Source: an uncultured Psychrobacter sp. (GTDB lineage Bacteria; Pseudomonadota; Gammaproteobacteria; Pseudomonadales; Moraxellaceae). From it: a stretch of DNA of 64,000 nucleotides. The stretch's first letter is position 1; each line of letters starts with the position of its first letter. The notes under the pieces are model-generated. The model saw only the letters and a list, made by a program, of their open reading frames with translations. It had not been told where the DNA came from and did not search any database. A program made the translations under genes and the position numbers. Below are positions 37,961-47,968 of the stretch, piece after piece. The DNA is taken from the NCBI RefSeq assembly GCF_947495825.1, contig NZ_CANMAH010000008.1, positions 62,001 through 126,000 on the forward strand, written 5' to 3'.

Positions 37961-39226
37961 TTAAGTTACACTTTGCAATTTCTTATCTATTTTCCTATAA
38001 AAATAGTAAGCGCCAATTGCTAGTATAAGCTGAGAAATAAATATATTTGCAGCCCCACCTATTAATCCAAAATTATGAATAAGAGGAAAAGATAAGACAA
38101 ACCCTACTATTGATGTCGTTATTGTAATTTTCATTACTATCTTGTCATATCCTCTTGAAATAAGATAATTTGTAGAATGTATATTATAAACAACGATAGA
38201 AAACATCCCTAACATTAAAATATAGTAAACCTTTGAATCATTAGTATATTCTATACCGATAATATCAAAAATAAATTGATGTACTAATAACAAGAAAGTT
38301 ATTATAAAAATTATTAAAATTAAATAATACTTTCTATACATTTCAAATTTTTCTTTGTGCCTGATCAAATATGGGAAAGCCACACCTGAGACTACGGAGT
38401 TGAAAACACCTAATATAGTTACTACTTGTCTTGTAGCGCCAAAATATCCTGCAAACGACTTACCCAATATTAAACCTACTAAGAAGTTTGTAGTATTATT
38501 ATAAAGATTCGGAAGAAATTGGTTTATAAATAAAGGAAAACCATTTTTTAAATTCTTCCTTACCCTATTAAGATTTATTGGTACCACTTTCAAATTAAAG
38601 TTTTTTATTAGTATATAGTGTGAAATACAAGTTACGATAATGTAGCTAACACCCAGTAAAAATGGATACATCCAATAATCTTCTGGTTTTTTAATAAATG
38701 TGAATACGCCTATGGTAAATGACATCTTAACTATTAGGTTTAAAACAGCTATATAACCCATTTTTTCTATACCGCGAAAAAACCATTCTGGAAATAGCGT
38801 ATGGCCCATGAGTGTTAGACACATTAATAAATACACTACTAAGTCTTCTTTGAACTGTGGTACGATAAAAATAACTGGTATTAATATACTTAAAGAAAAT
38901 ACCAACAAATAGAATTTGGTTATCATGGTTTTACTGTATATATAGCTTAAACTTTTCTGACTATTTCTACTTCTTGCAATTTCTCTAGTAGCTGATAAGT
39001 TAAAACCATAATCTGTTACAGCCTGAAAATAAGCAATTAAAGCTATGCCTAATACGATCGCACCATACTGTCCTATTCCCAATACTTTAATCAAATAAGG
39101 TAGCGTAACGAAAGGTAAAATTGAATTAATAAGTTTCAATAAAGACAGAGAAAAAAAGTTTTTAAACAGCTGGCTAGTATCTTTATTACCTAGCATGGTG
39201 CGAACTTTACTAATCATAAAACTCAA
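37961..39226 (-). CDS. Polysaccharide repeat-unit flippase, Wzx-like
   Basis: A 421-residue membrane protein with about twelve hydrophobic segments of the MATE/MOP oligosaccharide flippase type. The N-terminal LLKLINSILPFVTLPYLIKVLG pattern is the usual Wzx start. It would move the undecaprenyl-linked repeat unit across the inner membrane for polymerisation by the Wzy-like protein. Strongly AT-rich. It begins exactly where the upstream epimerase gene ends, with no spacer. Confidence 0.88.
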   Translation of the reverse strand: MSFMISKVRTMLGNKDTSQLFKNFFSLSLLKLINSILPFVTLPYLIKVLGIGQYGAIVLGIALIAYFQAVTDYGFNLSATREIARSRNSQKSLSYIYSKTMITKFYLLVFSLSILIPVIFIVPQFKEDLVVYLLMCLTLMGHTLFPEWFFRGIEKMGYIAVLNLIVKMSFTIGVFTFIKKPEDYWMYPFLLGVSYIIVTCISHYILIKNFNLKVVPINLNRVRKNLKNGFPLFINQFLPNLYNNTTNFLVGLILGKSFAGYFGATRQVVTILGVFNSVVSGVAFPYLIRHKEKFEMYRKYYLILIIFIITFLLLVHQFIFDIIGIEYTNDSKVYYILMLGMFSIVVYNIHSTNYLISRGYDKIVMKITITTSIVGFVLSFPLIHNFGLIGGAANIFISQLILAIGAYYFYRKIDKKLQSVT

Positions 39227-40258
39227 CTATTTACTTGCTAACGACTTAACATACCAAGGCATGGCTTTATCGATACCTTGACTGATGTCAAACTGAGGCT
39301 GATATCCCAATAAGTTTTTCGCTTTAGTCACATCCGCTTGAGAGTGTCTTACATCACCTTCTCTAAAGTCCCGATATACAGGCTCTTTATCGTATTTCAC
39401 GTTATTTTCTGCTAATGCTGACTTAATGGAGTTAAATAACTCATTTAACGTCGTTCTATCACCTACTGCTACGTTGTAGACTTGATCCTTGGCTTCAGGA
39501 TTGGTAGATGTTGCTGCTAATATGTTCGCTTGTACGGTGTTGTCGATATAACAAAAATCACGGCTGGTTTCGCCGTCACCATTGATATAGACATCATCAT
39601 TAGCAATCATCGCTGCTGTCCACTTTGGAATAACCGCAGCATAAGCGCCGTCTGGATCTTGACGTCTGCCAAATACATTGAAATAGCGCAAACCGACAGA
39701 CTTAAAACCGTAACTGCGGGCAAACACTTCTGCGTACAACTCGTTGACGTATTTGGTCACAGCGTATGGAGACAGTGGCTTACCAATAGCGTCCTCTACT
39801 TTAGGTAATGCAGGATGATCGCCATAGGTTGAGCTACTTGCAGCATAAGTAAAGCTTGAAACCTCTGCATCACGCGCTGCAACTAACATATTTAAAAATC
39901 CTGAAATGTTAGTCTCATTAGTGGCAATAGGGTCTGCCAAAGAGCGAGGAACAGAGCCTAGCGCAGCTTGATGCAATACGTAATCTGCACCTTCACAAGC
40001 CTTATGGCAGTCATCTACTTTTCTTATGTCGCCTTCAATAAAGCGAAAACGTTGCCATTGCTCTGCAGTCACTAATGACTGTACTTCATCTAGGTTTTTT
40101 CGATGGCCTGTCGCAAAGTTATCCAAGCCTACGACGGTTTGATCCAGCTTTAATAAGGTCTCAAGTAAGTTTGAGCCAATAAAACCTGCCACGCCGGTAA
40201 TCAACCAGTGCTTTGGATTGTTTGCTAGTTCTTGTGTTGTTTGTTCATATTGCGTCAT
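39227..40258 (-). CDS. UDP-N-acetylglucosamine/glucosaminuronate 4-epimerase (TviC/WbpP-like)
   Basis: A 343-residue extended short-chain dehydrogenase/reductase. The Rossmann motif is GVAGFIGSN near 22-30; the SSS and Y-x3-K catalytic residues lie in SSSTYGDHP and YAVTKYVNE. The N-terminal extension before the Rossmann fold and the sequence pattern match WbpP/TviC, which epimerises UDP-GlcNAc or UDP-GlcNAcA at C4. Paired with the dehydrogenase upstream this gives UDP-GalNAcA. GC content is close to the core genome, unlike the flippase gene beside it. Confidence 0.88.
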   Translation of the reverse strand: MTQYEQTTQELANNPKHWLITGVAGFIGSNLLETLLKLDQTVVGLDNFATGHRKNLDEVQSLVTAEQWQRFRFIEGDIRKVDDCHKACEGADYVLHQAALGSVPRSLADPIATNETNISGFLNMLVAARDAEVSSFTYAASSSTYGDHPALPKVEDAIGKPLSPYAVTKYVNELYAEVFARSYGFKSVGLRYFNVFGRRQDPDGAYAAVIPKWTAAMIANDDVYINGDGETSRDFCYIDNTVQANILAATSTNPEAKDQVYNVAVGDRTTLNELFNSIKSALAENNVKYDKEPVYRDFREGDVRHSQADVTKAKNLLGYQPQFDISQGIDKAMPWYVKSLASK

Positions 40259-40289
40259 GGTACTTCCTTATTATTAGTACAACTTGTAT

Positions 40290-41567
40290 TTACAGGCGAA
40301 TATCAGCTTCATCTTTTGCAAATACGTATTTTAAGTCATAAAGCACATGTTTTTCTTTACCTAACTCTCTGATACTGCTGACGCCCATATCGGTAAACTG
40401 TGAGTGAGCAACTGCTAGAATAATACCGTCATAGTTTCCTGCTTGAGGCTCACTGATTGGTGTGATGCCATATTCACGCTGAGCTTCTTCTTTATCTACC
40501 CAAGGATCATAAATATCGACTTCAATGTTATATTCTTTTAACTCATGGACAATATCGATAACTTTGGTATTACGTACGTCAGGACAGTTCTCTTTAAAAC
40601 TTAGTCCAAGTATGAGTACCTTTGCTCCTTCTACTTGAATACGTTTTTTGATCATATTTTTGATAAGCTGAGTTGTAACATACTCTCCCATCCCATCGTT
40701 AAGACGACGACCAGCCAAAATGATCTCAGGGTTATAACCGATAGCTTGTGCCTTATGCGTTAGATAGTAAGGGTCGACACCGATACAATGCCCGCCAACT
40801 AAACCTGGACGGAACGGTAAAAAGTTCCATTTAGTACCTGCTGCGGTAAGTACCGCTTCGGTATCGATGTCCATCTTGTTAAAAATGACGGCCAACTCAT
40901 TAATCAGCGCAATGTTTACATCTCTTTGAGTGTTTTCAATAACTTTAGCCGCCTCTGCAACCTTGATGCTCGCAGCTTTATGTGTGCCAGCGATGATAAT
41001 TAGGTTGTATACATCATCTACAAAATCTGCTATTTCAGGTGTAGAGCCTGCAGTGACTTTTAAAATATTGACAACTCTGTGCTCTTTGTCACCGGGATTG
41101 ATACGTTCAGGACTGTAACCTGCATAAAAATCTTGGTTAAATACCAAGCCGGACACGTCTTCAAGAACAGGGATACAGACTTCTTCTGTTGCCCCTGGAT
41201 AAACGGTAGACTCATAGACAACGATGTCATCTTTTTTGATAATGCCACCTAACGCTGTTGAAGCTTTAATTAAAGGTGTCAAATCAGGCTGTTTAAAATC
41301 ATCAATAGGCGTTGGTACGGTAACGATAAAAAAGTTACAGTCTTTGAGCGCTTGAATATCTGAGGTATAGCTTAGATGGGTCGCTTGAGCCAATTCTTCG
41401 TCACTCACCTCTAGGGTATGGTCTGTACCTGATTGCAAATCTGCAATACGACCGGCATTGATATCAAAGCCTATGACAGGGACTTTTTTGCCAAACTCAA
41501 CTGCTAGAGGTAGACCCACATAACCTAGGCCAATAACTGCTATCTTTATATCTTTGATGTCTCTCAT
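40290..41567 (-). CDS. UDP-N-acetylglucosamine 6-dehydrogenase (TviB/WbpO-like)
   Basis: A 425-residue nucleotide-sugar dehydrogenase that oxidises C6 to a carboxylate with two NAD+. The NAD motif is GLGYVGLP at 13-20 and the catalytic Cys is C261 in [12 protein letters not shown]. The overall pattern is of the TviB/WbpO branch (UDP-GlcNAc or UDP-GalNAc as substrate) rather than UDP-glucose dehydrogenase. It supplies the uronic acid whose carboxylate could be amidated by the ATP-grasp enzymes of the locus. Confidence 0.9.
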   Translation of the reverse strand: MRDIKDIKIAVIGLGYVGLPLAVEFGKKVPVIGFDINAGRIADLQSGTDHTLEVSDEELAQATHLSYTSDIQALKDCNFFIVTVPTPIDDFKQPDLTPLIKASTALGGIIKKDDIVVYESTVYPGATEEVCIPVLEDVSGLVFNQDFYAGYSPERINPGDKEHRVVNILKVTAGSTPEIADFVDDVYNLIIIAGTHKAASIKVAEAAKVIENTQRDVNIALINELAVIFNKMDIDTEAVLTAAGTKWNFLPFRPGLVGGHCIGVDPYYLTHKAQAIGYNPEIILAGRRLNDGMGEYVTTQLIKNMIKKRIQVEGAKVLILGLSFKENCPDVRNTKVIDIVHELKEYNIEVDIYDPWVDKEEAQREYGITPISEPQAGNYDGIILAVAHSQFTDMGVSSIRELGKEKHVLYDLKYVFAKDEADIRL

Positions 41568-41640
41568 AACATTCCTTACTATATAAGTTTATAAAATATT
41601 TTTGATCATTTAACGTAACGCTTGATGTGCGTGAAAAGGT

Positions 41641-43611
41641 TTACGAAGGTGCTGAACCTTCATGATATCCTTCTACAAAATATTTGAACTCTTCTTTTAG
41701 CCATTTAACATCATGTGGCTGTGATCTACGATTCAGTTGAGACAGCATGTTTTCGATGTCCATTAGCGGGAAGCTTTGCTCCATCGCTTGGCGAATTAAG
41801 GGATGCTGCGTAGGCTCTACGTTATCGTCACCGATGATAAGCTCTTCGTAGAGTTTTTCTCCTGGTCTGAGTCCGCTGACGACAATCTCCATATCACCAT
41901 CTGGATTGTTCTTGTCTTTAAGCTTGCAACCTGTCAGATAGATCATACGTTTAGCAAGATCTACGATTTTGACAGGCTCTCCCATATCCAATACGAATAC
42001 TTCACCACCTGTCGCCATCGCACCTGCTTGAATAACCAAACTTGCCGCTTCTGGAATAGTCATGAAGTAACGGGTTACATCTGGGTGAGTCACGGTAATC
42101 GGACCGCCCTGTTCGATTTGTTTGGTAAACAATGGAATGACCGACCCTGAAGAACCAAGTACATTTCCAAAACGCACCATGCTAAAGCAGGTTTTACTAT
42201 TAACTTGACTCAAGCCTTGACATACAAGCTCAGCCAAACGTTTAGATGCGCCCATGACATTGGTAGGTCTTACCGCTTTATCAGTAGAGATAAGTACAAA
42301 GGTCTCAACTTTGGCCTGCAGTGCGGCATAAGCACAGTGGTAAGTCCCTTTAGCATTATTGATGACACCTTCAAAAGGATTATGCTCAACAATAGGTACA
42401 TGCTTGTATGCCGCAGCATGATATACCGTATGAATCTTATACTTCTTAAAGACTCTAATAAGCTTATCTTCATTGGTCACATTACCAATCATGGCAATGA
42501 TTTGAATATCACTATAATCAGGGTTGAGCGTTTGCTGGTTTTTAAGCTCTTGATGAATACTATATAAAGCGTATTCAGACAACTCATAAAGAATTAGGCA
42601 CTGAGGTTTGTTTTTGATTATTTGCCGGCATAGCTCACTACCAATAGATCCACCAGCACCAGTAACCAGTATGTTTTTGCCTGATATATTTTTGCTCAAT
42701 AAAACAGCGTCAGGCTCAACGGTTTGTCTATCTAGTACATCCAAAATATCGACAGGACGCATCGTGCTTACGGTCACTTGTCCAGCAGCAATCTCATGTA
42801 AGCTTGGCAGCTGTTTAATCTTGACCGATACTTCTGCAAACTCTTCAATAATCTGTCGGCGACGTGCGCGACTAATAGAAGGCATGGCCAAAAATACTTG
42901 TGAGACCTCTAGCTTATCTACCAACTCTACGGTTTCAGCAGCGTCATGAATCTTCTTACCCAATAAGTAACCACCAGCCAGCTGTTGATTGTCATCGACA
43001 AAAGCGACCGTACGGTATTTATTTGAGCGCTCTAACGCATCGAACAACTCTCTACCTGCTGCACCTGCTCCATAAATGATAACGTTCTCTTGAGTTTCTT
43101 TATCGCTAAGACGGTTAGGCTGACCACCATTACTACGCTCTAGTAACTCTCGTATACTTAAGCGACTGCCCCACAACCAAACAAAAAATAAGAATAGGTA
43201 TAAGATAGGAACTGAACGCGGTATATCAGTTAAGATATCGAAGAAATTCATCACTTCATACGCAATGATCAGTACTATAAATAACTGTAATACATTGCGC
43301 ATGACTCTATCAGAGAAGATACGGGCAACACCCCTGTAAAAGCCTATGAAATAAAGGCCAACAACAGGTGGTAGGGCATATAAAAACAGTGCTAAAGGAC
43401 TCAGATGGTTAGCAATGTCGCCATACCGTAAGGCCAAGGCAAAGAATAAACAGACCATTGACATCACAATATCTGTGGTCAGAAAGACCCCACGCTTTGC
43501 AACACGTGGCATCTCTAACAATCGCTGGGCAGTACTATATAACCGATTACCAGTGTTGTTATTTGCAGAATACGTTTTATTAAGCTCTGGCTTCATAGAC
43601 ATAATACTCAA
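41641..43611 (-). CDS. Membrane UDP-GlcNAc 4,6-dehydratase (WbpM/PglF/CapD type)
   Basis: A 656-residue protein with four to five N-terminal membrane helices (about 40-165), a CoA-binding-like Rossmann domain (GAGAAGRELFDAL) and a C-terminal dehydratase domain with NILVTGAGGSIGSEL and the MGASKR motif in place of YxxxK, as in WbpM and PglF. It converts UDP-GlcNAc to the 4-keto-6-deoxy sugar, the substrate of the DegT aminotransferase at the far end. It is conserved in Moraxellaceae capsule and glycan loci. Confidence 0.93.
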   Translation of the reverse strand: MSIMSMKPELNKTYSANNNTGNRLYSTAQRLLEMPRVAKRGVFLTTDIVMSMVCLFFALALRYGDIANHLSPLALFLYALPPVVGLYFIGFYRGVARIFSDRVMRNVLQLFIVLIIAYEVMNFFDILTDIPRSVPILYLFLFFVWLWGSRLSIRELLERSNGGQPNRLSDKETQENVIIYGAGAAGRELFDALERSNKYRTVAFVDDNQQLAGGYLLGKKIHDAAETVELVDKLEVSQVFLAMPSISRARRRQIIEEFAEVSVKIKQLPSLHEIAAGQVTVSTMRPVDILDVLDRQTVEPDAVLLSKNISGKNILVTGAGGSIGSELCRQIIKNKPQCLILYELSEYALYSIHQELKNQQTLNPDYSDIQIIAMIGNVTNEDKLIRVFKKYKIHTVYHAAAYKHVPIVEHNPFEGVINNAKGTYHCAYAALQAKVETFVLISTDKAVRPTNVMGASKRLAELVCQGLSQVNSKTCFSMVRFGNVLGSSGSVIPLFTKQIEQGGPITVTHPDVTRYFMTIPEAASLVIQAGAMATGGEVFVLDMGEPVKIVDLAKRMIYLTGCKLKDKNNPDGDMEIVVSGLRPGEKLYEELIIGDDNVEPTQHPLIRQAMEQSFPLMDIENMLSQLNRRSQPHDVKWLKEEFKYFVEGYHEGSAPS

Positions 43612-43629
43612 CTGGTTGTGTTATCGATA

Positions 43630-45837
43630 TTATTGGGCGTTACCGTAAGTGTAAGTATAGTGATAGCTATTCTTACTCAAGATACCTTGCTGCAGATCAT
43701 TGATGATAATGCCATCTACCTCGATATTTGCTTTATTCATCTGCTTGACAGCGTAATTCAACTGACCTTCTAGCGAATCGTTGTGACGAGTTACCATTAC
43801 TACTTGATCAGCATATTTAGAAAGTATGACGGCATCTGTGGCTGCGAGCACAGGTGGTGTGTCAATAATGATGTAATCATAATGAGCCGCCAGTTCGTTC
43901 ATCAAACCACCAAACTTTTCACTGGCTAGCATTGAAGATGGGTTACGAGCATTGTGACCACGTGAAATAAAGTCAAGATTGTCTATATTGGTAGGATGAG
44001 TGATGCTCACCGCTGTACTTTGCTCTTCTGTAAAGAAGTCTGTAAGACCTGTGTCTTGTTCCATATTGAACACGTTATGAAGACTACCAAGGCGCATGTC
44101 TGCATCTATGACCAAAACCTTTTTGTTCAATTGGGCAAAGACTTCTGCTAAATTTGCGACAATGAAGGATTTACCAACGTTTGGACTCTCGCCTGTGACA
44201 ACAATGATACGGCTGCGCTGATTGGTCTTGGCAACGCTTGGCATACCAAACATTAAATAGGTTCTTAAACTTTTTATGGCTTCATAAGTCGCACTATTAT
44301 GATCAGAGTAAGACAATAATCTGTTAGTCACGCGCTTGTTTTTGCCTAGACGGTTTAGTGCTTTTGAGCGCGGCACTGTTGCTATCACTGGAACACCCGT
44401 ATTAGACTCGACCATTTCAGGATCTCGAACCACGTTACGCATTGCACTTCTAAGTAGTACTATCAGGGCACCTAATATCGCGCCTAATACAGTAGCTAAC
44501 AAAATCACTAACTTATCTTTTGGTGCGATAGCGTTATAAGTACTAACAGGCAAGTCAACAATGCGTGCATAACCGATCTGACCTGCTTTGACGATTTTTA
44601 GTTGCTCATAGTTTGTGAGCATAGTGAGATAAATCTCTCTATTGATATCGACATCTTCTGATAACTTCAAAAACTCTCTTTGAATCTCAGGCAAGCCTGC
44701 AACCGTATTGTTGATCTCTTGCTTTCTGTTGTTTAATACTCTCAATTGATCGTTGATCTGAACAACCAATGGATGCTCATCAGTGTAATAAGTAGATAGT
44801 TCTGCTTGTTGAAGCTTTAGATCACTCAATTGACCATCGATTCGAGATTCCTCAGCTAACAATAGCTGGGCTTCTTGAGCAACATCGATAGTGCCATATC
44901 TTTTACGAAACTCATTAAACGCTGATTCAGACTCTTCAAGCTTTTGCTTTAAAACTGGAATCTGTGTTTCCATAAAGTCGAGCGTTTTGGTGGTTTCTTC
45001 AGAGCTACGAGCCTTATTTTGATTGACATAAGACATTACGATTTCATTTAGAATCAAGGTCGTTTGTTGCTGATTTGGCCCGGTCAAAGACAACTGAATA
45101 AGGCCGGTCATATTGCCTGTTTCTTCAACTGTCAAATTACCGTTTATGGCATCTGTTGTGATTTTTAACGATTGCTTAGTGATACCAATAGGCTGACCCT
45201 TGGCAGGCAGTTCTTCTACCGTAATTTCAATTGGACCTTTTGTGCCTTTAAATTGATGAGGCTGATTAAGCTGACCTTTAAAAGTATCAGCGCCACTACT
45301 TAATACAAAACCAGTATCGGATCTGCTTAGAGTGAAACCTTGATCTAGGTATTCTTCTGCTACATCAAACTGACTGACTTTTACTTCGCCATTTTCAGTC
45401 TGTAATGACACTCCCTCTTCAGAATGCACAGGTGTGTTGATTCGATCTTCTACTATTCTATCTATCGCGTTAATCTCAGGATTTTTTAAGCGAATCTGTA
45501 AGTGCAGAGAATCGACGACTGGTTTTAATACCATTCGTGATTTTATTAATTGAGCTTCTTCTTGAGATTGACTAATCCCAGAGCCAACTAAGTTAGAGAT
45601 GTTTTCACCCAGTGCTGAGACACCTTGCGGATTGGCATCAATTTGTACCAAGGCATCTGATTGGAACGTTGGATTGACGTAGCGGGTATATAATATTCCT
45701 GCTATTAACCCCAACAGAGTGAAAAAAAGCAAGGTTTTCCAGCCACGTAACAACGACCCAAGTAGGCTTGAGAGATCGATTTCTTTATTATCTCGATCAC
45801 TGTCAGCTGTTGATAATTTCTGTGAGTCTGTATTCAT
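43630..45837 (-). CDS. wzc: Polysaccharide co-polymerase and tyrosine autokinase Wzc
   Basis: A 735-residue inner-membrane protein. Two membrane helices (about 35-55 and 435-455) flank a Wzz-type periplasmic domain with coiled coil; the cytoplasmic BY-kinase domain has Walker A (GESPNVGKS), Walker A' (VLVIDADMR) and Walker B (YIIIDTPPV). The C-terminus ends with a tyrosine cluster (YHYTYTYG) for autophosphorylation. It controls chain length and works with Wza and Wzb. Wzb lies 16 bases upstream. Confidence 0.95.
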   Translation of the reverse strand: MNTDSQKLSTADSDRDNKEIDLSSLLGSLLRGWKTLLFFTLLGLIAGILYTRYVNPTFQSDALVQIDANPQGVSALGENISNLVGSGISQSQEEAQLIKSRMVLKPVVDSLHLQIRLKNPEINAIDRIVEDRINTPVHSEEGVSLQTENGEVKVSQFDVAEEYLDQGFTLSRSDTGFVLSSGADTFKGQLNQPHQFKGTKGPIEITVEELPAKGQPIGITKQSLKITTDAINGNLTVEETGNMTGLIQLSLTGPNQQQTTLILNEIVMSYVNQNKARSSEETTKTLDFMETQIPVLKQKLEESESAFNEFRKRYGTIDVAQEAQLLLAEESRIDGQLSDLKLQQAELSTYYTDEHPLVVQINDQLRVLNNRKQEINNTVAGLPEIQREFLKLSEDVDINREIYLTMLTNYEQLKIVKAGQIGYARIVDLPVSTYNAIAPKDKLVILLATVLGAILGALIVLLRSAMRNVVRDPEMVESNTGVPVIATVPRSKALNRLGKNKRVTNRLLSYSDHNSATYEAIKSLRTYLMFGMPSVAKTNQRSRIIVVTGESPNVGKSFIVANLAEVFAQLNKKVLVIDADMRLGSLHNVFNMEQDTGLTDFFTEEQSTAVSITHPTNIDNLDFISRGHNARNPSSMLASEKFGGLMNELAAHYDYIIIDTPPVLAATDAVILSKYADQVVMVTRHNDSLEGQLNYAVKQMNKANIEVDGIIINDLQQGILSKNSYHYTYTYGNAQ

Positions 45838-45852
45838 ATTTATATCCGCTAC

Positions 45853-46284
45853 TTAAATGATTTTTTCATTCCATTGCTCGAGACTATCAATAATATTGCT
45901 CTTAGCAATCTCAAACACCGATGTAGGTAACCCATAAGGGTCTTCAATATCTTTACCGATCCAATGACCAATTCGAAACGTTTTGCCTCGGCAATGTGGC
46001 CACTTGTCTTCAATCCACTTGGTTTGACTGGTTGACATTGTCAAAATCAAATCAGCCTGTCGTACTAAGTCTTCGCTAATCTGTTTGGCAATGTGTGATT
46101 CAATATCTGTATCGTCAGTGGCCATTACTTCAATTGCTTTGGCGTCAGCAGGATAACCTACCAATGCTGACACGCCAGCGGAGTCGATATGCTTTTGTGG
46201 ATAGCGCTTGGCTAGCATTGCAGCTGCCATCGGACTACGGCATATATTGCCTACACAAACGATTAAAATATTATCAAATGCCAT
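45853..46284 (-). CDS. wzb: Low-molecular-weight protein-tyrosine phosphatase Wzb
   Basis: A 143-residue cytoplasmic phosphatase. The P-loop C-x5-R-S is CVGNICRS at 10-17 and the acid-loop DPYG occurs near residue 114. It dephosphorylates the tyrosine tail of Wzc and so controls polymer assembly. It sits between wza and wzc with 15-base spacers, the standard wza-wzb-wzc order. Confidence 0.95.
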   Translation of the reverse strand: MAFDNILIVCVGNICRSPMAAAMLAKRYPQKHIDSAGVSALVGYPADAKAIEVMATDDTDIESHIAKQISEDLVRQADLILTMSTSQTKWIEDKWPHCRGKTFRIGHWIGKDIEDPYGLPTSVFEIAKSNIIDSLEQWNEKII

Positions 46285-46299
46285 AATCGACGCTTTTAT

Positions 46300-47424
46300 C
46301 TATAAACCTGAAATTAGGTTTGCTGCAGAAGTCGATGGTAATAAGGCGCTAATCACACGGTTCCAGCGAGTAAGACCGGTTGGATCGACATAGACGATGT
46401 CATTTGGCTGCATCTCAAAACGATTGGCCAAGGCAAAGCTTGTAATAGTCTGCATATCGACATAATAAATGTTGGTATATTGCGCTTCTTTATTGTCACG
46501 AACGATGTAGATCTTGGCAGCATCAGCAGTACTAGCATTGAGTCCTCTTGACTCTCCTATGACACTAGATAAGGTTAGTCCTTGCTCAAGGATTGGAATA
46601 GGCTCGATTTGTCCAAACTCACCCAAAACAAGCACCCTATTACGGCTTTGGCTGTTGACGTGGATAGAATCACCATCTTGTAAGTATATTTGGTTGGCTG
46701 ATGAACCCATTTCACGTAATGACTGTAGACCTAGTTCGTAGCTCTTCCCATTGCGATTTAATATGATATTGTTTGAGTCGCCAGTTTCAGTTGCACCGCC
46801 CGCCATAGAAATCGCTCCATAAAGCGTGACAGGAGCGTCGTCAATATTAAACTCACCAGGTTGTCTGACTGCACCATCAATAAAGAACTTATTACCACGA
46901 TAATTAACGACTTTTACTTGTGGATCTGCATACTTAAGATACTTCTGTAATCTTGTGCGTAAGTTGTTCGTAAATTGCGGCACGCTCAAACCACTTGCTT
47001 TAATACGGCCTATCATAGGAAACTGAATAAATCCTTGCTGATCGACAGGAAAACCTGAAGCATAAGGGTTGGAGCTTCCGGCTGAGGATGCAGATGCAAT
47101 ATCTGGATAACCAACAAGATCAATACTTAAAATATCGCCATCAGCGATACGGTAATTGACTGGATTAGAGGATTGAATCAGACGTGTCACATCATCATTA
47201 CGCACAGCCACTTGCTTAGGTGGTAGCGTGGCCAAATTTAATGGCTGAACATTAAATCGAATACCGTTCTCTGCTACAAAAGTACCATTAGGGGGTAAAT
47301 CTCCAGACTGCAAACCTGCGTTGATAGTGGTCGCACAACCAGTGAGAAACACAACAGCTGATAAACATAATGCGTTCAACAACTTTGAGGAGTTTTGCGT
47401 AGGGGTAAAATGCTTATTGACCAT
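46300..47424 (-). CDS. wza: Outer-membrane polysaccharide export lipoprotein Wza
   Basis: A 374-residue lipoprotein. The signal peptide ends in the lipobox LTGC with C30 as the lipidated residue; the Poly_export domain (YRIADGDILSIDLVGYPD) and SLBB-type repeats (FFIDGAVRQPGEF, RVLVLGEFGQ) follow, with a C-terminal amphipathic helix. It forms the octameric channel through which the capsule polymer leaves. It is the first gene of the long polysaccharide operon. Confidence 0.95.
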   Translation of the reverse strand: MVNKHFTPTQNSSKLLNALCLSAVVFLTGCATTINAGLQSGDLPPNGTFVAENGIRFNVQPLNLATLPPKQVAVRNDDVTRLIQSSNPVNYRIADGDILSIDLVGYPDIASASSAGSSNPYASGFPVDQQGFIQFPMIGRIKASGLSVPQFTNNLRTRLQKYLKYADPQVKVVNYRGNKFFIDGAVRQPGEFNIDDAPVTLYGAISMAGGATETGDSNNIILNRNGKSYELGLQSLREMGSSANQIYLQDGDSIHVNSQSRNRVLVLGEFGQIEPIPILEQGLTLSSVIGESRGLNASTADAAKIYIVRDNKEAQYTNIYYVDMQTITSFALANRFEMQPNDIVYVDPTGLTRWNRVISALLPSTSAANLISGL

Positions 47425-47968
47425 AATGTCTACTCAACCTTATATCCTTCAAAACGAGTATATTGATTACATATATTCGCAAAAACGGATTAAAAAAATA
47501 CATATATTCGAAATAGCGGATTAATTACCGATGAATATACACTTAAATCAAATACAACGCAATATTCTATAAACTTTTGTAATGGAAGAATGCTTACATG
47601 ATGGGCAATTCACAACATTAAAGGTTTCTTTTCTTACAACTTATATAGTAACAACCGACATAACTTAAGAGAAATAGAATTATTAACCAATAGCATGAAC
47701 GGTGTTAATATCTCTTTTAACGGTTTAAACCATAAAAGATTATCTGTAAAACGTAATCAATAAAATATGAACGCAGTATTTAAGGTATGAATGATTGTCA
47801 ATAAAAAGCATTTATTAACAACCTGAACCATACAAAAATGTTTAAAAAATTGTAAATTAAGGAATTTATGCGCTAAATATTTTAAAATAGCGTAGAATAC
47901 ACGTTAAAACTCACTCAATGATGTTGATACATTGCGAAATGTAACCTAACCGACTCAAGGACATGATT
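47425..47968. other. Control region between wza and rluB
   Basis: A 544-base AT-rich spacer between the divergent wza and rluB genes. It holds a direct repeat near the wza side (see separate entry) and presumably both promoters. I found no match to a JUMPStart element, and no gene. Confidence 0.5.
47469..47523. repeat. Two 24-base direct repeats upstream of wza
   Basis: Copies at 47469-47492 and 47500-47523 share ACATATATTCG, then a short variable A-rich part, then CGGATTA; 21 of 24 positions agree. The period is 31 bases, near three helical turns. They lie 45-100 bases upstream of the wza ATG, where a regulator of the polysaccharide operon would bind. Confidence 0.6.
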
